Part shown: positions 58,265-64,000 of the stretch, one piece after another | Layout: every line of letters begins with the position of its first letter | Position numbering within the stretch: the stretch's first letter is position 1 | Source: Zantedeschia hybrid cultivar | Taxonomy: Eukaryota; Streptophyta; Magnoliopsida; Alismatales; Araceae | Length of the DNA: 64,000 bases | Assembly (NCBI GenBank): GCA_030544215.1 | Contig: JARZZO010000009.1 | Coordinates: forward strand, 53,997,129 to 54,061,128 | Reading direction: 5' to 3' | Program-made: the position numbers and the translations under genes | The notes under the pieces: generated by a model | Databases searched by the model: none | What the model saw: only the letters and a program-made list of their open reading frames with translations | What the model was told of the DNA's origin: nothing

Positions 58265-60132
58265 ATGGCTTCAGGTAGCGGCGCTCGTGGCTCAGGTAGT
58301 GGTTTCACACTCCGCAAGAAGCGGAATGCCTCTCAGCAGTCTATCCCTGAGCATTCGACCTCTCAGGCCATTGCCTCTCAGCAGTCTATCCCTGAGCGTT
58401 CAACCTCTCAGGCCATTGCCTCTCAGCAACTTATTCCCGAACTTCCCACCTCTCAGGCTCTTTCTACATATCAGGCTCTTGCCTCTCAGCCTGTTGCCTC
58501 TCAGGCCGCTGCGGCTCAGACATCTACATCTGTATCCACATCTTCATCTGCAATAGGTATGAATTTTAATTTTAGTCGTTCATTAAATTGATACTCTTAT
58601 GTTTATAATTTCACATAAATATCTTTATCATGTATGTTTAAACAGGTCCATCTTCTACGCAGCCTTGGGGTCGGGGACATGGCCGTCGGGGTCCCACCAG
58701 AGGTGTCACCGATGGGAGATTGCAGCAGGGTCAACGATGGAACGTGCGGGTGATCAGCGGTTACGGCGTTGGTGAGAAGGGAAGCAGTTTTGTATCCCGC
58801 ATGGGTGTTGTGGCAAAACTTCATTGCAAGATATGGCAGAAAAATTTTGTTACTCTTCCTGCAGCGAAACAAGCTGCAATGTTTAGAGATCTCGAGGTAA
58901 CAATATTTAAAGTTAATTATATGTTTGTCAAATTTGTATGACTAATTAAGTTAACGATAATGTGCAGTTAATGTATAAGTGGGACCGAACTCCCGAGACA
59001 GATAGGGAGATGCTTATGCACATGACCTCAATGCATCGCAGTTGGCGCGGTGTTTTGAAGAAAAGAGTAAATGAAAATTTTTTATGTTCATTTATAATCT
59101 ATTTTTGTATTATTTTTTCTTATGTTCATGTATAATGAAGTCAAACTGAAATCATTTCATAACATTATACGGGAAAGACTTTGGCGGATGCAATTGTTTC
59201 CGTGCCGGCGGGTGTTGATCCGCCTGATTGGCGGATGATGTGCGAGAAATGGAACACGTCAGATGAACAGGTAAAATAATAATGTAGTTTGATAATTTAT
59301 GTTGATTTGTTCGATACAAATTTGACAACTAATAATTTTTTTTCTGCAGAAAATTGCTGATCGTAATAGAGAAAATCGCTCCCATCAGTCTATGCCATAT
59401 AGGCGGGGCCGAACGAGTCATTATCAATTGAAGGATGACTTCGTAAGATTTATGTGTTTATTAGTAGTGTTTCTATATTGTTAACTTTTTATTACTTATT
59501 CTTTTTAATATAATTTGAACAGCATCATCTTCATCAACGTGATCCCGAGCGCCTTGAGATGTTCAAGATGGGTAGATGTAAGGATCTTCCAGACGGCAGT
59601 GAGCAATGGGTAGATGAGGAGAGTAGGAGTCGATATGTAAGTTATTCTATCATTTGAATTATTATTTTTAATCATTCTTATTAAATTTAATATGTATCAC
59701 TAATAACAAATTTTTTTTATTTTTTTTTAGGAGAAGATGACTCAATTAACCACTTCTTCTTTGGAGAGTGATGTTGGTAGTACTCCCATTTCTGCTGAGG
59801 ATGCATTCATTTCGGTTATGGGAAAAGATCGATCTGGCCGTGTTCGTTGTGCAGGAAGTCGAGAGACGTTACGTACATGGTATGGACCGGGAGAAGGATC
59901 GAGCTCTTCCTATCAACAGAAATTTGAGGAGCAGATTGTGGAAATGCAAAACATGAAAGAAAAAATCAAAGCCCAAGGGAAGGAGATGGAGTGGATGCGC
60001 AAACAAATGGCAGACATGAGCGCATTTATGAGTCAATTTCAAAAAATGCACAATCCTACTGTGAATGAGGACGACGCCCAAAACGAATCAAATGATGAGG
60101 GAGATGATTTTGATGGTGATGACGAACAGTGA
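58265..60132 (+). CDS. CACTA TNPA-type DNA-binding protein (Transposase_24-like), seven exons
   Basis: Exons 58265-58556, 58646-58896, 58968-59066, 59178-59270, 59350-59442, 59523-59636 and 59731-60132. All introns have GT and AG borders, phases agree, and the total is 447 residues with no stop. Exon 1 encodes S/Q/A-rich repeats (A-S-Q-Q-S-I-P-E three times). Exon 2 gives W-N-V-R-V-I-S-G-Y-G-V-G, exon 4 V-P-A-G-V-D-P-P-D-W-R-M-M-C and exon 7 F-I-S-V-M-G-K-D-R-S-G-R-V-R-C-A-G-S, all typical of the plant Ptta/En/Spm family, followed by a coiled coil (about Q-Q-K-F-E-E to M-S-Q-F) and an acidic tail. An AG acceptor lies right before the ATG. In En/Spm this class of protein binds the subterminal repeats and brings the ends together. 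The exon 4 acceptor (59176-59177) is the least sure. Confidence 0.88.
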
Positions 60133-60426
60133 CCCGATGATAATTGATACATTTAGTTGTGGATGTGTAATCTGAATTTTTCGGGAATGTGTAATGTGAA
60201 TTTTTCATGGATATGTTTTTTAATGTTATGTGAATGTTTATTTATGTATGTGGATGTATTTTTTTTGTGATTTTATGACTGCGTTTATTTGAAAGTGTGA
60301 ATGTGTTTATTTGTACATGTTGATGTGTTTTTGTATATCTTTGTAAGCACAAATCTGTAATCTGTATATACAGGAAAAATATATAATTTATTAATTTAAT
60401 ATATTTTTTTTTTTTCTTAGTAACTA

Positions 60427-60994
60427 TTTGTCAGCGGCTTTATAGCCGTCGACAAATAGTATTGTCAGCGGCCTCTCTCAGGGAAAACTTTTTGTCAGCG
60501 GCTTTAAAGCCGTCGACAAATATTATTTGTCAGCGGCTTTAGCCGCTGACAAAACTATTTGTCAGCGGCTTAGGCCGCTGACAAAACTATTTGTCGACGG
60601 CTATAGAGCCGTCGACAAATAGTATTTGTCGACGGCTACCACTAGCCGTGGACATATACCCTATTTGTCAGCGGCTAATGTCCGTGGACATAGGTTGCAT
60701 ATGTCAGCGGCTAGTTAAAGCCGCTGACATATGTATTATATGTCAGCGGCTACTGTGTGTAGACATATAATGTATATGTCAGCGGCTTTAAGAAGCCGCT
60801 GACATATGCGTTATATGTCAGCGGCTTCCGTGCGTAGACATATATAGTATATGTCAGCGGCTCTATGTAGCCGTTGACAAATATATGCCAACGGGACTTT
60901 TGTCCATGGCTTTGTCAGCGGCTGTGAAGCCGTCGACATAAGCATTTGTCAGCGGCTTTTTAAGATTTGTCAGCGGCTTTTAGCCGCTGACAAA
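60427..60994. repeat. CACTA 3' subterminal hairpin array
   Basis: About fourteen units based on TGTCAGCGGCT with its complement AGCCGCTGACA or AGCCGTCGACA. Units nearest the terminus use TTTGTC, those in the middle use ATATGTC. Several units have one decayed arm (for example 60746-60772 and 60815-60842, where TGTGTAGACATAT replaces the expected arm). Confidence 0.92.
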
Positions 60995-61147
60995 TCCTGT
61001 TTTTCTTGTAGTGGTTGTGGTACATCGGTGGGCATAAAAATGAGAATGCGTACCAACGATTTTGACGGTAAAGGATGAGCTGCCGGTTTGTTTGATGGCA
61101 TGGTTATTGGCTATTGGGATTATGACGAGGAGTTTTGATGATAGTGG

Positions 61148-63499
61148 TGTAGACACGCTAATTTTAACATCATTTTTAGTAAATTTTATGTCATATAATA
61201 ATGTCTTAAAATGATCTGATATTTAATCATTAGTTAATTTTTATTAATCGTTCTGAATTAATTGTCTAAATGACATCGGTTAGACAGACATAATTTAAGT
61301 TTATTAAAGAAATTTATTTTAACTCAGATTTTTAATCAAATATGAAAAATTCTAAAAGGCGTCGACCTGTGTAGACGCCATTTAGAGTTTATTCTTATTT
61401 TGATTATTAATCTAATTTTTAATTAATTTATTAATATACTAAAAGATATCTGCCATTCACGACGCCATTTAAGTTTCCTAAGCTGATTCTGTCTCTTCTT
61501 CCTGATGTTTATCCTTATTTTAATTAAACTAAAAGACGTCTTCCATAGGCGACGCGTTTTAGTTAATTATAGATAATGATGAATCAGGCTGAGTTTATCT
61601 ATTTCTTGGTTAGATTGGCTTCAAACTCCTTCATGTTAATCTTTAAGTAACCGCGGATGCGTGAACTTAAGCCTATAAATACCCAACTCCTTGGTCATTA
61701 AAAAGTTAGTGATAATTTTGAGTGATGATAGAGATAATTTAGTGAAAATTGAGCAAAGAATCTTGGCGACGGCGTCCAAACGCTGAAGGATCGAGGTGCT
61801 GTTACTACTTCCAAGAGTCTTGAAGCAAGCTGCATCCTTTCTTCATATGTTCTTCGTCCTTTCAAGATCTATTCAAGAACTAAGGCTTTCCAAGGGCCAC
61901 TTAACTTAGTTCTTAATTGATTTCTGCATCTTTCACATATTTTCATCACAGTTTCATCACATCACTCCATGCAACACACACTCACTAGTATTATTTTTCA
62001 ATCCATGTTTAAAGAGATTTCAAAGACCACAAACAAGTGAGTTCTTTGTTTAAGTTGCATGATCAGAATCTTCATTAAAATAGATACTACCTCTACTTGA
62101 GTTCTTATTATTTTCTTTCATCCTATTTCTTGCAAGATACAAAAGGAGATTAAGAGAATCAACAACAAGGGAATTAAGCTGGGTGATCCTCAAAGTCCGA
62201 TAAACATTCAAAGTAAGAACAAAGTCAGAAGGACTCTCTTTCTTCAGCCGGCTGAAGGAGGGGAATCAAGGACTCCAACTTCTCCCAATTCTGAAACAGG
62301 TAGGCGATCAATCTTTGTCTTTTGTAACTTTTTAGTTAAAAATTTATGGCGATCACATTCACTTAGTTTCTTTTTAATAGAATTTATTTGTCACATATAA
62401 TTTTCATGATAATCACACACCTAATTTGAGCACTCACAGCTTTTTAGAGATCACGGTGGGACTTGGTATCGCCATCTTTTAATCTTTGTTCTTGTTTTTC
62501 ATCAATCGAACACTCTCTGTGCACCACCTGTGTCTCTCGACACGCCCTCACCAATCGGTGAGTTTTTAGTTTAGTTGTTATTCCCACGTGCACCACGTGC
62601 ACACCCTTGCAGCAAGATCTTACCCTCCCTATTTGATTGATTGAGGAGTTATGATTGTGATAAGAAGCATGTGTGATTGATTGAATGTTTTGTTGCTTAC
62701 ATGATAAATCATCCTGTTAAAAAATTGAAATAAAAAGGATTCGCATGAGCCAATTATTTACCGCTTTTATTCTGTTTGTTTAAGGGGGAACCGATCCAGA
62801 AATTCCTCCTGAAATATTCGTACTGCGACTTGAAAAGCGTCTAGGTGCAGTGACGCATTTCATACCGCGTTGTCTAACCCAGACGCCTTTCAGGTAATTT
62901 TCTCTGTTGTTTGCTACCTGAGATTCTACAAGAAAAATAAAGTTCTGTTTGAATAGCGTCAACCAACAGCGACGCGATTCAGACAGTTTCTTATTTTTTT
63001 CTTCAGTTCTTAGATTTCTGATCTGCTTGCTACTATACATTACGTAATAAACATTAGAGGCCATCCCAGCCACAGATCATACGCACTGGGACTAACACTC
63101 CCCTTTTCTCTTAGGAACACTTTTCTTGACGTCTTCAACTCTCTCTGATTGGGTCGGTCCCTCGATCAGACTAGAGTGGTTGGCGTTAAAGACCTCCGTA
63201 AGTCCCCAAAATCAAGGTATTCCTCTTTGTTTATCGGGCTGGTTGTACCAATCAAAGTCCTGGTTAGATTTTCATAATGTTGTGAGAGAAAGCCATAGAA
63301 TATAACGGTGGAAATTGAACTAAAACTAGGATCCTACCCCTTGAGTAAATTTGTGATTAATTGAATCCAAATAACCCAACAAGGAATCCTAAAATAACGT
63401 TAAACATTTACTTGTTTGCTTAATCTCTGTACAACTTGTCTGCAAATCTTTGAAAAAAAATTTGACATCATGTTACTTCGATCAGGTAGGGATTTGAGC
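61148..63499 (+). mobile_element. Second gypsy element: 5' LTR and leader (LTR-B)
   Basis: It starts TGTAGACACGCTAATTTT, like LTR-A at 2576, and shares the CTTCAGCCGGCTGAAGGA (62242-62259) and GATCACGGTGGGACT (62449-62463) blocks with it. TATAAATA at 61674-61681 is a plausible promoter. It carries 34-bp modules at 61352-61562 and 62830-62982. The LTR end and primer site could not be fixed. Its gag begins at 63500. Confidence 0.6.
61352..62982. repeat. Five 34-bp inverted-repeat modules (12-10-12) in LTR-B/leader
   Basis: Modules start at 61352 (CTAAAAGGCGTC / GACGCCATTTAG), 61439, 61529 (CTAAAAGACGTC / GACGCGTTTTAG), 62830 and 62949 (TTGAATAGCGTC / GACGCGATTCAG). Each has exactly 10 bases between the arms. 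A looser one is at about 62864-62892. Confidence 0.85.
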
Positions 63500-64000
63500 A
63501 TGGCTTCGAGAGCTATGGTCAATTATGAGGGAGATGCTAATGCCCCTCTTGAATCTAATTATCACTATGAAAATGGAGGAGATGCTAATACCCCCCATGA
63601 TCCTCATTCTTATCCATCTGAACATGAGGGAAACCTTTATATCCCTCCTCCTTTTGTCCATGAGCAACACCATTCTGGTGCTGATCTTCCTCCGCACGTG
63701 CATGCAGTTTCTAATCTTGTCTTTGAAGGGGCCATGAACCCGAATGAGCCATCATCTTCCAATCCATCTGATCTAGTCAATGCCCTGGGAGTTCTGGCCT
63801 CTCATCTGGATCCTCACCAGCTCGAGGCAATCCAGTCTATTTTGAAGGGGAAGACGCCCATGCAGTCTGCCGAGCCAAATCCTGTGGCTCCCCCTGTTAT
63901 TCCTCAACCACCTCCCCATCATGCTTCCTTCATTCACCAGGCTATGGAAGGCCTTCAGGTTTTAACTTCTCGGCTAGCTGGGCCACAATTGTCCTCCTCG
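63500..64000 (+). CDS. Gypsy gag, N-terminal part (runs off the window)
   Basis: Open from the ATG at 63500 to the window edge, 167 codons without a stop. It starts MASRAMVNYEGDANAPLES and has an internal near-repeat (N-Y-E-G-D-A-N-A-P against N-G-G-D-A-N-T-P), His/Pro-rich stretches, then a helical-looking part (L-V-N-A-L-G-V-L-A-S-H-L). It sits where gag is expected after LTR-B. The capsid domain would lie beyond the window, so gag is inferred from position. The long frame on the opposite strand is a shadow. Confidence 0.6.
   Translation, partial: MASRAMVNYEGDANAPLESNYHYENGGDANTPHDPHSYPSEHEGNLYIPPPFVHEQHHSGADLPPHVHAVSNLVFEGAMNPNEPSSSNPSDLVNALGVLASHLDPHQLEAIQSILKGKTPMQSAEPNPVAPPVIPQPPPHHASFIHQAMEGLQVLTSRLAGPQLSSS

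Larger units (their letters stand above)
49942..61013 (+). mobile_element. Complete CACTA (En/Spm-type) DNA transposon, 11,072 bp
   Basis: The ends are CACTACAAG at 49942 and its complement CTTGTAGTG ending at 61013, with matching inner parts (CAGG, then TTTGTCAGCG). The 3-bp target duplication GTT is at 49939-49941 and 61014-61016, as expected for CACTA. Hairpin-rich subterminal arrays sit at both ends. The right half holds two genes, a TNP2/TNPD-type transposase (stops present) and a TNPA-type protein gene (intact). The left half (50310-54850) is non-coding apart from a small captured RNase H piece. Confidence 0.97.

Noticed and set aside
63482..63703. Minus-strand frame over the gag start of the second gypsy element
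   Set aside because: The plus-strand frame is longer, open to the window edge and in the place expected for gag.

Overview
The window reads as nuclear DNA of a flowering plant. It is dominated by nested plant-type transposable elements, has one intron-containing host gene, and has AT-rich intergenic sequence. The very GC-rich exons of the host gene, set in AT-rich surroundings, lean towards a monocot, but this is only a hint. I see no rRNA, tRNA, CRISPR or prokaryotic feature.

Layout: 1-2575 is degenerate repeat DNA. 2576-32346 is one old Ty3/gypsy element of Tat type, shown by a second, Tat-style RNase H. Its coding region is split by two Copia elements in the same orientation. Copia 1 lies at 9412-18723 with 5-bp duplication CCTTA; Copia 2 lies at 22539-31446 with CCTCC. 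Removing each insert and one copy of its duplication restores the gypsy reading frame at the seam. 34200-36850 (minus strand) is a joined remnant of a plant-mobile-domain gene and a Helitron-type PIF1 helicase. 36851-43200 is non-coding with several tandem repeats.

The only apparently intact host gene is a two-exon pectinesterase (43713-47391) with all catalytic residues. Its promoter carries a 177-bp Mutator-type MITE, and its 2-kb intron carries foldback repeats and a second MITE. 49942-61013 is a complete CACTA element of 11,072 bp with TSD GTT and hairpin-rich subterminal arrays. Its TNP2-type transposase has three in-frame TAG codons, but its seven-exon TNPA-type partner gene is intact by splice logic. 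61148 to the window end is the 5' part of a second gypsy element, whose gag runs off the edge.

The most striking signals are families of small structured repeats inside the elements. First, both Copia leaders carry four hairpins at matching positions, each family with its own conserved loop held on different but complementary stems. Second, the Copia leaders carry mini-hairpins with three-base loops, strongly expanded in Copia 1. Third, two gypsy-type regions carry a 34-bp module with fixed 12-10-12 architecture, outer arms like CTGAATGGCGTC and GACGCCATTCAG, repeated about fifteen times in all.
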